Shown: in pieces, positions 1-7,393 of the stretch | Layout: every line of letters starts with the position of its first letter | Numbering within the stretch: position 1 is the first letter of the stretch | Origin: JAWLGW01 sp964569055 | GTDB taxonomy: Bacteria > Planctomycetota > J058 | NCBI GenBank assembly: GCA_964569055.1 | Contig: CAZMSZ010000165.1 | Coordinates: 1 to 15,309, forward strand | Direction of reading: 5' to 3' | DNA length: 15,309 nt | The notes under the pieces: model-generated | Database searches by the model: none | What the model was told of the DNA's origin: nothing | Seen by the model: only the letters and a program-made list of their open reading frames with translations | Made by a program: the position numbers and the translations under genes

Positions 1-1
1 T

Positions 2-118
2 CCAGGCGAGGACGGCAGGAGCGTGATCATCGAACAGGGACTGGGGCTCGTTCACTTGGGCGTCCTCGGGGTGGGCCGAGAGAGGAGATATGGAATATCA
101 ACAGGGAACGGGAAATGA
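2..118 (+). CDS. Possible 3' end of an unknown gene (left-truncated)
   Basis: A 38-codon open frame enters from the left edge and stops at TGA 116-118. Its first ~28 codons have G or C at nearly every third position, as in the real genes here, and read as a plausible protein end containing GRSVIIEQGLGLVHLGVLG. The last ~10 codons fall in the AT-richer inverted repeat that starts at about 92, so the natural end may have been replaced by repeat sequence. No family is recognised. It would converge with the M28 peptidase gene. The short length makes this uncertain; the alternative is noncoding DNA. Confidence 0.25.
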   Translation, partial: PGEDGRSVIIEQGLGLVHLGVLGVGRERRYGISTGNGK

Positions 119-207
119 GGAATGAGGAATTGCTCTCGCTTGGCGTGGCGACCTCTCGGCGATAGCCGTTCTGGCATTCCTAATTCCTCATTCCCTGTTG
201 ATATTTC
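92..207. repeat. Long imperfect inverted repeat, AT-richer than its surroundings
   Basis: The left arm (92-133) starts GGAATATCAACAGGGAA. The right arm (174-207) reads, in reverse complement, GAAATATCAACAGGGAA followed by TGAGGAATTAGGAATGC. The arms match over about 34 bases, apart from an extra CGGGAA plus one A in the left arm and a few mismatches. They are separated by a 40-base loop (134-173) of normal GC content. The AT-richness and palindromic build suggest a dispersed REP/MITE-like element. It could also act as a bidirectional terminator hairpin, since it lies at the 3' end of the leftward M28 gene. No flanking duplication or transposase is visible. Confidence 0.75.
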
Positions 208-250
208 ACGTTTCCATGCTGGGCTCACGTCATCTGTACCCGATCCGACG

Positions 251-2566
251 TCACTCCAAGCGTATCCGCCGGCTGACCAGCGTCAGGTCCCCGCGGTGCG
301 CCGTGGTGCCGTTGCCGGCGCGGCGGGCGGCGAGGAGCGCCTCGCCGCTCGGCGGGAGCCCACGGCGCACGTCCACCAGCGTCAGCTCGACCGGCGCCGC
401 GCCCGCCACCTCGAGCTCGACCCGCACGCCGCGCGCCGGGCAGGACGCGATCCGCAGCAGGCTCCGCGCGGGCGAGGCTCGCCCCTCGACCCGGAGCGAG
501 CCCGGGACGGCGCCGGCGGGCAGCGCGAGGTACAGCTCGCGGGCGTCCGCCCGCGGCGTGATTCGGAACGCGACCCGCCGCCGGCCCGCGGCGCCGCGCG
601 AGACGCGGCGCTCGTCCACCACGAACGCCTGGTCCTGCTCGCCGAGCGCCGGCGCGGGTGCGGCGTAGGTCGCGTAGGGGAACCACGCCGCGGGCGCGCT
701 CCGCTCGGCCGAGAAGGTGGCGCCGCTCGCGTCGAGGAACGCCGGGCGGCCCGCGGTGAACGGGAGCGCCAGCCACCGGGCGCGGCCGGTCTGGGCGTCG
801 TGGTGGAGCATGAGCGCGGTCTGCTGGCGGTGCTCGGCGGTGAACGGGGGCGAGGCCGCGGCCGCGAGGCCACCCCAGATCAGGAGCGCCAGCCCGACCA
901 GCACCAGCGGCGGGCGGCCGCGCGCGCCGGGCGCCGTGAGGGTGGGGGCGAGCAGGCCCGCCAGCAGGACCCACGCGATCGGGGTCGGCGAGGGGAGCAC
1001 CGGCGAGGGGAGCCCGAGCGTCTCGACCGCGAGCACCAGCAGCTCGAGCCACAGCACGCCGGCCGCTCCCAGCGGGAGGAGCGTGGCGAGCGCCAGCGCG
1101 CCGCCCTCGCTGCGGCGCGCGAGCGGCGCCGCGAGCAGGCCCGCGGCCGCGGCGACCAGCGTCGGCGCGAGGAGCAGGTAGCTGACCCCCGGGAGCAGCG
1201 CGCCCAGCGCCAGCCCGCCCAGGCCCCAGGCCGTCCAGGCCCCCGCCCACACGCCCCAGGGGCCGGCGCGGCGCGCGAAGGGCCAGGCCGCCAGGCTGGC
1301 GGCCGCCAGCGCCGCGCCCGCCTGGGCCACCAGCGCCAGCTTGGGCTCGGCCGGCCAGGGCCACGGCGGCGCCAGCGCCCAGGCGACCAGCGCCACGGCG
1401 CCGCCGGCCGCGAGCGTGACCGCCAGCCAGGCCAGCAGGCCGAGCGCGTGGGCGCCGAGCGCGGCGCCGAGGCACGCGCGCTGGCGAGACAGCGCGAGCC
1501 CGGCCGCGGCCAGGACGCCCAGCAAGCCGAGCCCGGCCAGCGTCGCGCTCAGCGCCGCGGGCCAGCGCACCACCAGCAGGCCGAGCACGTCGAAGAACAC
1601 CAGCGGGCGGTCGGCCTCGGGCGGCGGGAGCCCGTCGCGCGCCAGCGAGCGGGCCACGGCCAGGACCGAGTCGCCGTGGTGCTGGAGCGTGGCCGGGTCG
1701 AGGCGCGCGAGGTCGTCCTCGGGGGTGTGGTAGTGCTCGACCCCGCCCACGTGCGCGAAGTCGAGGCCGGGCAGCCCATGCGCCGCGAACACCGAGAAGT
1801 CGGTGTCGTTGGGCATGCGCTCGTAGACGGTGGTGAACGTGGAGCCGGTGATCGGCCGGGGCGCCGCGGCCGCCAGGCGCTCCACCAGGCCGCTCGAGCG
1901 CGGCCCGATCTGGAACATGAGGCTGGCGCCGCGGCTGCCGCGCGCCTCCACGTCGATCACCGCCCCCACCTCGGCCAGGGCCGGGTGCGGCTCGGCCACG
2001 AACGCCTCGGCCCCGAGCAGGCCCGCCTCCTCGCCTTCGGTGAACAGGAGCAGCACGGGGCGCGCGAGCGGCTCCCCCGCGAGCAGCGCGCGCGCCACCT
2101 CGAGCAGCACCACCACCCCGGCCCCGTCGTCGTTGGCGCCCGGGCCGGCCGCCACCGAGTCGTAGTGCGCCAGCAGCAGGATCGAGTCGCGCGCGCCCGG
2201 CCGCGCCGGCGGGCCGAGCCGGGCCAGCACGTTGACCACCTCGCCGCTCCCGGCCGAGCGGGTCGCGACCGCGAACGCGCGCTGCTCGCGCGGCGCGAGG
2301 CCCAGCTCGCGCAGGAGGCTCAGCAGGCGCGCGCGGACCTGCGCGTTGGCGGCGCTCCCCACCGGGTGCGGGCGAGGCGGGTCGCCGAGGAGCCGCGGCG
2401 AGAGCGCCCGGGCGCGCGCCCCCGAGAAGCGCGTCGCGGGCGCGCCCAGGCCGAGCGGCGCGGGCGGGCGGGTGCGCGCCGCGGCCGCGAGCGTCAGCGC
2501 CACGAGCAGCGCCAGCGCGGCGAGCGGCAACCAGGCAGGACAGCGATCGGCGCGGCGCGCGTCCAC
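251..2566 (-). CDS. Membrane-anchored M28 family zinc aminopeptidase with multi-pass C-terminal domain
   Basis: A predicted di-zinc M28 exopeptidase of 771 aa, similar in layout to the Pff1/FXNA/ERMP1 type: peptidase first, then a membrane domain. Residues 12-30 form a signal anchor. The catalytic core is at about 65-315. It has LLAHYDSV (His134), GANDDGAG (Asp146), TEGEEAGLLG (Glu179-Glu180, catalytic base and ligand), IDVEARG (Asp205 or Glu207) and HYHTPEDD (His280), so the usual ligand set is complete. About eight hydrophobic segments follow (325-570), then a soluble tail of ~200 residues rich in beta-like strands. GTG at 2566 was chosen because the frame extends upstream without a stop, but only antisense to RNase R; no strong Shine-Dalgarno is visible. 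It diverges from RNase R across 67 bp. The substrate is unknown; the domain probably faces the periplasm. Confidence 0.9.
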   Translation of the reverse strand: MDARRADRCPAWLPLAALALLVALTLAAAARTRPPAPLGLGAPATRFSGARARALSPRLLGDPPRPHPVGSAANAQVRARLLSLLRELGLAPREQRAFAVATRSAGSGEVVNVLARLGPPARPGARDSILLLAHYDSVAAGPGANDDGAGVVVLLEVARALLAGEPLARPVLLLFTEGEEAGLLGAEAFVAEPHPALAEVGAVIDVEARGSRGASLMFQIGPRSSGLVERLAAAAPRPITGSTFTTVYERMPNDTDFSVFAAHGLPGLDFAHVGGVEHYHTPEDDLARLDPATLQHHGDSVLAVARSLARDGLPPPEADRPLVFFDVLGLLVVRWPAALSATLAGLGLLGVLAAAGLALSRQRACLGAALGAHALGLLAWLAVTLAAGGAVALVAWALAPPWPWPAEPKLALVAQAGAALAAASLAAWPFARRAGPWGVWAGAWTAWGLGGLALGALLPGVSYLLLAPTLVAAAAGLLAAPLARRSEGGALALATLLPLGAAGVLWLELLVLAVETLGLPSPVLPSPTPIAWVLLAGLLAPTLTAPGARGRPPLVLVGLALLIWGGLAAAASPPFTAEHRQQTALMLHHDAQTGRARWLALPFTAGRPAFLDASGATFSAERSAPAAWFPYATYAAPAPALGEQDQAFVVDERRVSRGAAGRRRVAFRITPRADARELYLALPAGAVPGSLRVEGRASPARSLLRIASCPARGVRVELEVAGAAPVELTLVDVRRGLPPSGEALLAARRAGNGTTAHRGDLTLVSRRIRLE

Positions 2567-2598
2567 GGGCTCAGTGTAAGGCGGCCAGCCCTCAGGGA

Positions 2599-2604
2599 TA
2601 GAAT
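2599..2604 (+). promoter_or_regulatory. Candidate -10 box for RNase R (TAGAAT)
   Basis: TAGAAT lies 29 bases before the RNase R start in the 67-bp gap between divergent genes. A weak TGTAAG (2575-2580) sits 18 bases upstream as a possible -35. TANNNT hexamers are uncommon in sequence this GC-rich, but the match is short and untested. Confidence 0.25.
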
Positions 2605-2633
2605 CGCGCGCCTCCCCACCAGAAAGCGACTGA

Positions 2634-4691
2634 ATGCCGACGACCAAGAAGCGCGCCCCCACTCCAGCCTCCGAGCGGTCCTCGACGCGCTCGGGCGAGC
2701 GTCCCGCCGAACGCGTCGTGGGGCGGGTCGCCATGCACCCGCGGGGCTTCGGCTTCCTGCGCCTGTTCCCGCGCCCCGGCGAGCCGCTGCCCGAGAGCGT
2801 GTTCGTGGCGCCGCGCGAGCTGCAGGCGTTCTTCGCGGGCGACCTCGTGGAGGCGACGCTGGTCGAGGAGCCCGACGGGCGCCACCGGGCCGAGCGGCTC
2901 GAGCTGCGCGAGCGCTGGCGCGAGGCGCTGTGCGGCAAGGTCACCAAGCTGCGCGGCAAGCTGCACCTCGAGGTCGACCCGCGGGTGGGCAACCGCTCGA
3001 TCCCGCTCGAAGGTGCGCCGCAGGGCCTCGCGCCCGGCGCCCACGTGGTCGGCCGGCTGCGCGAGGGGCGGCTGGAGTACTTCCGCACCGTGGCCCCCGA
3101 CGAGGTCGGGCGGGCGGCCGTGCTGGTCAACTGGGGGATCCGCTCCAAGTTCTCCGCCGCCTGCGAGGAGGCGGCCGAGGCGGCCGAGGCCGCGCCGGGC
3201 GAGCGGCGCGACCTGCGCGCGATCCCGACCGTCACCATCGACGCCGCGAGCAGCCGCGACCTCGACGACGCGCTGGCGGCCCTCCCGGCCCAGGCCGACG
3301 GGGCGGTGCGCGTGCTGGTCTCGATCGCGGACGTCGACGCGCTCGTCCCCGCGGGCTCGCCGATCGACCGCGAGGCGCAGCGGCGCGGCACGAGCGTCTA
3401 CTTGCCGGGCGAGGTGATCCCCATGCTGCCCCGCCGGCTGAGCGAGGAGCGGCTCAGCCTGCTCGAGGGCGTGGACCGCCCGGCGCTCACGGTCGAGCTG
3501 CGGATCGACCCCGAGGGCGGCGTGAGGGCGGTCGACCTCTACCAGAGCACGATCCGCAATCACGCCCGCCTGACCTACGACGCGGCGGCGGCGTTCCTCG
3601 AGCGGGGCGAGGCGGCCGCCGTCCCCGCCGCGGTGCACGGCACCCTGCGCTGGCTGCGCACCGCCGCGGCCCGCCTGTCCGAGGTGCGCGCCCGCCGCGG
3701 CGGGGTCGACCTCGAGCGCGGCGAGCTGGCGCTCGAGCTCGACGAGGCCGGGCAGCCGGTCGGGGTGCACCCGCGCGAGGAGAACGCCGCGAACCGGCTG
3801 ATCGAGCGGCTGATGGTCGCGGCCAACGAGGCGGTCGCGACCTGGCTGCGCGACCGCGGCCTGCCCGCGCTGTACCGGGTGCAGGACGCCCCCGACGCGG
3901 CCCACGTGGCCCGCTTCGCGGAGGTGGCCCGCAACTTCGGGTTCGAGGCCGGCTTCGGCGAGCGGGTCTCGCCGCGGGCGCTGGCCGCCTTCGACCAGCA
4001 GCTCGGCAAGAGCGAGGTCGCCCCGCAGGTGCGCACCGTGCTCGGGCGCGAGCTGCTCGGCCGCGCGCGCTACACCGTGCACCCCGGGCTGCACTTCGCG
4101 CTGGGGGCGCCGCTCTACCTCCACTTCACCTCGCCGATCCGCCGCTACCCCGACCTGGTGGTGCACCGGATCGTGAAGGCGCACCTCCGCGGCGACCGCA
4201 CGCAGGTCGCGGGCGACGCGCGGCTGGAGGCGATCGCCGAGGCGTGCAACGAGCTGGCGTATCGGGCCGGCAAGGCCGAGCAGGAGCGCACCAACTGCCT
4301 GTTGGCGCGGCTCCTCGGCCAGCGCCTGGGCGAGCCGTTCGCGGCCCGCGTGGTCGGCGTGCGCCCGTTCGGCCTGATGGTGCAGCTCGTGGGGACCGGC
4401 GTCCCGGGCACGGTCCCGGTCGACGCGCTCCCCGGCGGGCCGTTCGAGTTCGACGACACCACGGTCACCCTGGTCGGCCCGGGCGGCAAGCGCTGGTCGG
4501 CGGGCGACGCGCTCGAGGTCGAGGTGGCCGAGGTCGACGAGGTGCTCGGCCGGATCGACTTCAAGCCGCGGGCGGCCAAGGCGCGTGCGGCTCGCGGGCG
4601 CGCGCAGCCCGCCGAGGCTGCCCCGTCGGGCGAGGAGGCGCCCGCCCGGCGCAAGCCGCGGCGGCGGCGCCGCGCGCCGAAGAAGGCCTGA
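2634..4691 (+). CDS. rnr: Ribonuclease R (RNB-family 3'-5' exoribonuclease)
   Basis: A processive 3'-5' hydrolytic exoribonuclease that degrades structured RNA in the cytoplasm; 685 aa. An OB/cold-shock fold at ~25-80 contains GFGFLRLF. The RNB catalytic domain (~190-515) has the IDxxxxxDxDDA motif with Asp203, Asp209, Asp211 and Asp212, the spacing of the Mg-binding aspartates in RNase II/R. It also has STIRNHARLTY (305-315), LYRVQDAP (413-420) and HFTSPIRRYPDLVVHR (497-512). An S1-type RNA-binding domain (566-645) and a Lys/Arg-rich tail (RKPRRRRRAPKK) follow. It is shorter than E. coli RNase R (813 aa) and lacks the N-terminal helix-turn-helix extension. ATG 2634 gives the complete OB domain; the Shine-Dalgarno (gaaag) is weak. 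It converges tail-to-tail with the next gene. Confidence 0.95.
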   Translation: MPTTKKRAPTPASERSSTRSGERPAERVVGRVAMHPRGFGFLRLFPRPGEPLPESVFVAPRELQAFFAGDLVEATLVEEPDGRHRAERLELRERWREALCGKVTKLRGKLHLEVDPRVGNRSIPLEGAPQGLAPGAHVVGRLREGRLEYFRTVAPDEVGRAAVLVNWGIRSKFSAACEEAAEAAEAAPGERRDLRAIPTVTIDAASSRDLDDALAALPAQADGAVRVLVSIADVDALVPAGSPIDREAQRRGTSVYLPGEVIPMLPRRLSEERLSLLEGVDRPALTVELRIDPEGGVRAVDLYQSTIRNHARLTYDAAAAFLERGEAAAVPAAVHGTLRWLRTAAARLSEVRARRGGVDLERGELALELDEAGQPVGVHPREENAANRLIERLMVAANEAVATWLRDRGLPALYRVQDAPDAAHVARFAEVARNFGFEAGFGERVSPRALAAFDQQLGKSEVAPQVRTVLGRELLGRARYTVHPGLHFALGAPLYLHFTSPIRRYPDLVVHRIVKAHLRGDRTQVAGDARLEAIAEACNELAYRAGKAEQERTNCLLARLLGQRLGEPFAARVVGVRPFGLMVQLVGTGVPGTVPVDALPGGPFEFDDTTVTLVGPGGKRWSAGDALEVEVAEVDEVLGRIDFKPRAAKARAARGRAQPAEAAPSGEEAPARRKPRRRRRAPKKA

Positions 4692-4697
4692 GCGCGC

Positions 4698-5327
4698 TCA
4701 CGACACGGCGAGCTCCTCGGGCGCGACGGCCCACCAACGCGCCTCGGCCACGTCCCCGGCGGCGTAGGCGAAGTCGAGCGCCAGGAGCGGAAAGAACCAC
4801 ACCGGACCGCCCAGGTTCAGCCAGGCGACCGCCACCCACGGGCGGCGCAGCCGCAGCAGGAGCAGGCCCCCCAGCCCCTGCCCGAACAGGATCGAGAACC
4901 AGAGGTCCTCGGGGCGGAGCCGACCGGCCGTCCGGACCGCGGCCGCGAGCGCCAGCTCGAGCGGGGCGCCCGGCGCGAGCGCGCTCCCGTAGCCGTACTG
5001 CACGTGCGCGAGGGCGAACGCCACCGCGCCGACCAGCGTCGCGGCCAGCGCGGCGGCGAGGTCGCCGTACCCGCGGCTGCGCGCGCCGGCCCACTGCTCG
5101 AGGAGGCCGCCGGCCCCGACCGCCGCCGCGATCGTGAGGGTCGGCCCGAGCAGCGCCGCGGGTCTCAGCCCGATCGCGGCCAGCAGCAGGAACACGAGCG
5201 GCGCGGTGAAGAGCGCCCGCAGCGCCGCGCGGCGGAGCCGGCGCGGCCAGGCGAGCGGCCGCGCGTCTCGCGGGGGGCCGTCCCACGAGCTCCAGAACGC
5301 GTCCAGCACCGCGCGGATCGCGCTCAC
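4698..5327 (-). CDS. Multi-pass membrane protein of unknown function
   Basis: A 209-aa hydrophobic protein with about five membrane-spanning segments after a basic amphipathic N-terminus (WPRRLRRAALRALF). The segments cover LVFLLLAAIGL, LTIAAAVGAGGLL, AAALAATLVGAVAFALA, WFSILFGQGLGGLLLL and a final aromatic-rich stretch. No catalytic motif or known family is recognised; a Yip1-like topology is possible but not supported by a specific motif. GTG 5327 was chosen because it overlaps the TGA of a frame coming out of the assembly gap (GTGA, 5324-5327), suggesting translational coupling to the broken gene upstream. It ends 6 bp from the RNase R stop, so the two transcripts must overlap at their 3' ends. 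Confidence 0.8.
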   Translation of the reverse strand: MSAIRAVLDAFWSSWDGPPRDARPLAWPRRLRRAALRALFTAPLVFLLLAAIGLRPAALLGPTLTIAAAVGAGGLLEQWAGARSRGYGDLAAALAATLVGAVAFALAHVQYGYGSALAPGAPLELALAAAVRTAGRLRPEDLWFSILFGQGLGGLLLLRLRRPWVAVAWLNLGGPVWFFPLLALDFAYAAGDVAEARWWAVAPEELAVS

Positions 5328-5344
5328 GCCGGCGGCTCCGCCTC

Positions 5345-5444
5345 NNNNNNNNNNNNNNNNNNNNNNNNNNNNNNNNNNNNNNNNNNNNNNNNNNNNNNNN
5401 NNNNNNNNNNNNNNNNNNNNNNNNNNNNNNNNNNNNNNNNNNNN
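5345..5444. other. Assembly gap (100 N)
   Basis: Exactly 100 undetermined bases, the usual placeholder for a scaffold gap of unknown size. The true distance between the flanking sequences is unknown. The gene between the acyltransferase and the membrane protein is lost in it. Confidence 0.99.
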
Positions 5445-5521
5445 CGCATGGGGAGCTGGTGCCACTCGCTCCAGGTGCGCGGGAGCGGCACCGGCTCCTG
5501 CGTCGGCTCGCGCGCGCTCAA
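5445..5521 (-). CDS. N-terminal fragment of an unknown protein, broken by the assembly gap
   Basis: After the acyltransferase stop, a leftward frame can start at TTG 5521, which overlaps that stop as TTGA. It reads MSAREPTQEPVPLPRTWSEW and continues to LPM before entering the N run. On the other side of the gap a frame ending EAEPPA (TGA 5324-5326) overlaps the GTG of the membrane protein. The simplest reading is one gene whose middle is missing, translationally coupled on both sides. The family cannot be told from 25 residues. A GTG eleven codons further in is an alternative start. Confidence 0.4.
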
Positions 5522-6291
5522 GCGGAGGTGCTCTGGAGCTCGCGCTCCGCGAGCGCGCCGAGGTAGCGGGCCCGCAGCGCGGCCACGTGCCGCTCGAGGT
5601 CCGCGCGCCGCCAGCGGCGGGTGTCGAGCGGCGGCAGGACCCGCACCCGCACCGGGCCCGCGGTGGGGAACGCGCCGCGCAGGCGCTCGTGGCCGCCCTC
5701 GATCACCACCGGCACGATCGGGCGGCGCGTCTCGAGCGCCAGGTGGAACGCGCCCTTCTTGAACGGCAGGAGCGCGCCGCTGCGGCTGCGGGTGCCCTCG
5801 GGCGCGATCACCGCGCTGTAGCGCTGCTCGCGCACCAGGCGCGCGACGCGGTCGAGCTCGCCCTCCCAGTGGCCGCGCTCCTCGCGTCGGATCAGCGGGT
5901 GCCCGCCCAGGAGCCAGGCCCAGCCCAGGAGCGGGACCCGCGCCAGCTCGCGCTTGCCGAACACCAGCGCCCGCGAGCCCGCCAGCGGGGCGAGCAGGAG
6001 GAAGTCGAGCGCGGAGGTGTGGTTGAAGGTCAGGATCGCGGGGGCGCGCAGGTGCTCGAGCCCCTCGTAGCGGGCGCGCACGCCCCACAGGCGGAGCGCG
6101 AACCGGCTGAGGAGGCGCCCCGCCACCAGCGACAGGCGGTTGCGCCAGGCGAGGGTGGGCCACACCAGCGCGAGGGGCGCGAACACGAGGAACAACAGCG
6201 CGCACCAGGCGGCCGTCAGGCCGAACCGGACCGCGTCGGCGAGCTCGAGCTGGGCCAGGGCGCGCCTCGAAGGCGGCGCGGAAACGCTCAT
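5518..6291 (-). CDS. plsC: 1-acyl-sn-glycerol-3-phosphate acyltransferase (PlsC family)
   Basis: Predicted to transfer a fatty acyl group to the sn-2 position of lysophosphatidic acid, giving phosphatidic acid, at the inner face of the membrane; 257 aa, a normal length for the family. A hydrophobic N-terminal segment (23-48) anchors it. Four acyltransferase blocks are visible: NHTSALD (90-96, the HX4D charge relay with His91 and Asp96), GKRELARVPLLGW (112-124), PEGTRSRSG (164-172, phosphate binding) and IVPVVIEG (192-199). ATG 6291 has a GAGAG Shine-Dalgarno upstream. It is the first gene of a leftward cluster with the gap-broken gene and the membrane protein, and diverges from the dehydratase gene across 123 bp. 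A related lyso-lipid substrate such as an ornithine lipid cannot be excluded. Confidence 0.92.
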   Translation of the reverse strand: MSVSAPPSRRALAQLELADAVRFGLTAAWCALLFLVFAPLALVWPTLAWRNRLSLVAGRLLSRFALRLWGVRARYEGLEHLRAPAILTFNHTSALDFLLLAPLAGSRALVFGKRELARVPLLGWAWLLGGHPLIRREERGHWEGELDRVARLVREQRYSAVIAPEGTRSRSGALLPFKKGAFHLALETRRPIVPVVIEGGHERLRGAFPTAGPVRVRVLPPLDTRRWRRADLERHVAALRARYLGALAERELQSTSA

Positions 6292-6393
6292 GCGAGGCTC
6301 TCGCGGGCCCGGCGGTCGTGCGCGGCCCAGGTCCCAGGGTAGCCCGGCGGTGACGGGAGCGCCGTGACGAGCGGCGACGTGGCGCGTTTCGGA

Positions 6394-6399
6394 TACGCT
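6394..6399 (+). promoter_or_regulatory. Candidate -10 box for the dehydratase gene (TACGCT)
   Basis: TACGCT lies in the context GGATACGCTTGG, 15 bases before the GTG at 6415, in the 123-bp gap between divergent genes. No convincing -35 is seen. A short leader is implied, in which the Shine-Dalgarno GGAGG directly follows. Confidence 0.2.
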
Positions 6400-6414
6400 T
6401 GGCGCGGAGGGCCT

Positions 6415-7383
6415 GTGGCGAGCGAAGTCACGATCGACGACGTGCGGGCGGCGAGCGCGCGCCTGGCGGGGAAGGTGCGGCGGACGCCCGTGATCCACGC
6501 GGAGCCCGGGCTGCGCCCGCTCCCGACGCCGACCCTCCTCAAGCTGGAGTCGCTGCAGGTCACGGGCTCGTTCAAGGCGCGCGGCGCGCTCAACAAGGCG
6601 CTCTCGCTCAGCGACGAGGAGGCCGCGCGCGGCCTGGTGACCGCCTCGGCCGGCAACCACGGCCTGGGCGTGGCCTACGCCGGCCGGCTGCGCGGCTGCC
6701 CGGCCCGGATCTACCTGCCCACCCGGACCCCCGCGCTCAAGATCGAGAAGCTGCAGGCCTGGGGCGCGGAGGTCGTGCTCGAGGGGGCGGTGTGGGACGA
6801 CGCCAACGCCGCCGCCCAGGCCGCGGCCGAGCGCGAGGGGCTCGACTACATTCACCCCTTCGCCGACCCGGCGGTGGTCGCGGGCCAGGGCACGCTGGCG
6901 CTCGAGGCGCTCGAGGACGCGCCCCCCTTCGACACGGTCCTGTGCGCGATCGGCGGCGGCGGGCTGATCGGCGGGGTGGGCGTGGCGATCCACGCCACGC
7001 ACCCGCACGTGAAGGTGATCGGGATCGAGCCCGAGGGCGCCGCGAAGATGCACGCCAGCCTCGCGGCCGGCGACGTGGTCACGCTGGAGAAGATCACCAC
7101 CGGCGCCGGCAGCCTGGCCCCGCGCCGCAGCACCGCCCTGAACCTGGCGCTGGTGCGCGAGCACGTCGCCCGGATCGTGCTGGTCAGCGACCCCCAAATG
7201 CGCGAGGCCGCCCGCTGGCTGTGGCTCGAGCACGCGATCGCGTCGGAGCTGGCCGGCGCCGCCGCGGTCGCGGCGCTCCTCGCCGGCCGCTACGTGCCCG
7301 AGCCCGGCGAGCGCGTGCTGGCGCTGGTCTGCGGCTCGGGGACCGCCGGGATCGACCCCGAGTCCGAGCCGCTCGGGAGCTGA
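6415..7383 (+). CDS. PLP-dependent threonine/serine dehydratase-like enzyme (fold type II, no ACT domain)
   Basis: A fold-type II PLP enzyme of 322 aa, most like threonine/serine dehydratases, which deaminate Thr or Ser to 2-oxobutyrate or pyruvate. The Schiff-base lysine is Lys54 in GSFKARGA. SAGNHGLGVAYAG (78-90) matches the substrate-binding loop. GGGGLIGG (180-187) is the phosphate-binding loop, and GIEPEGA (203-209) follows. No C-terminal ACT domain is present, so allosteric isoleucine control as in biosynthetic IlvA is unlikely. The segment usually ending SGGN reads CGSGTAG (306-312), which makes the exact substrate uncertain. GTG 6415 was chosen because GGAGG (6406-6410) lies just upstream; an upstream in-frame GTG at 6364 would add 17 atypical residues. 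Racemase or related lyase activity is an alternative. Confidence 0.92.
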   Translation: MASEVTIDDVRAASARLAGKVRRTPVIHAEPGLRPLPTPTLLKLESLQVTGSFKARGALNKALSLSDEEAARGLVTASAGNHGLGVAYAGRLRGCPARIYLPTRTPALKIEKLQAWGAEVVLEGAVWDDANAAAQAAAEREGLDYIHPFADPAVVAGQGTLALEALEDAPPFDTVLCAIGGGGLIGGVGVAIHATHPHVKVIGIEPEGAAKMHASLAAGDVVTLEKITTGAGSLAPRRSTALNLALVREHVARIVLVSDPQMREAARWLWLEHAIASELAGAAAVAALLAGRYVPEPGERVLALVCGSGTAGIDPESEPLGS

Positions 7384-7393
7384 GCGCGCCGGC

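Noticed and set aside
2567..3391. Upstream extension of the M28 frame on the - strand
   Set aside because: The extra 275 residues lie antisense to RNase R, are Ser/Arg-rich and precede a good signal anchor, so the real start is near 2566.
4680..4720. Intrinsic terminator between the convergent RNase R and membrane-protein genes
   Set aside because: Only 6 bp separate the stops, and no hairpin with a T-run was found.
122..5137. Very long + strand open frame (1671 codons) across the M28 gene, RNase R and beyond
   Set aside because: It runs antisense to the M28 gene and out of frame through RNase R, is Arg/Gln/Ala-rich without motifs, and is explained by the scarcity of stop codons in very GC-rich DNA.
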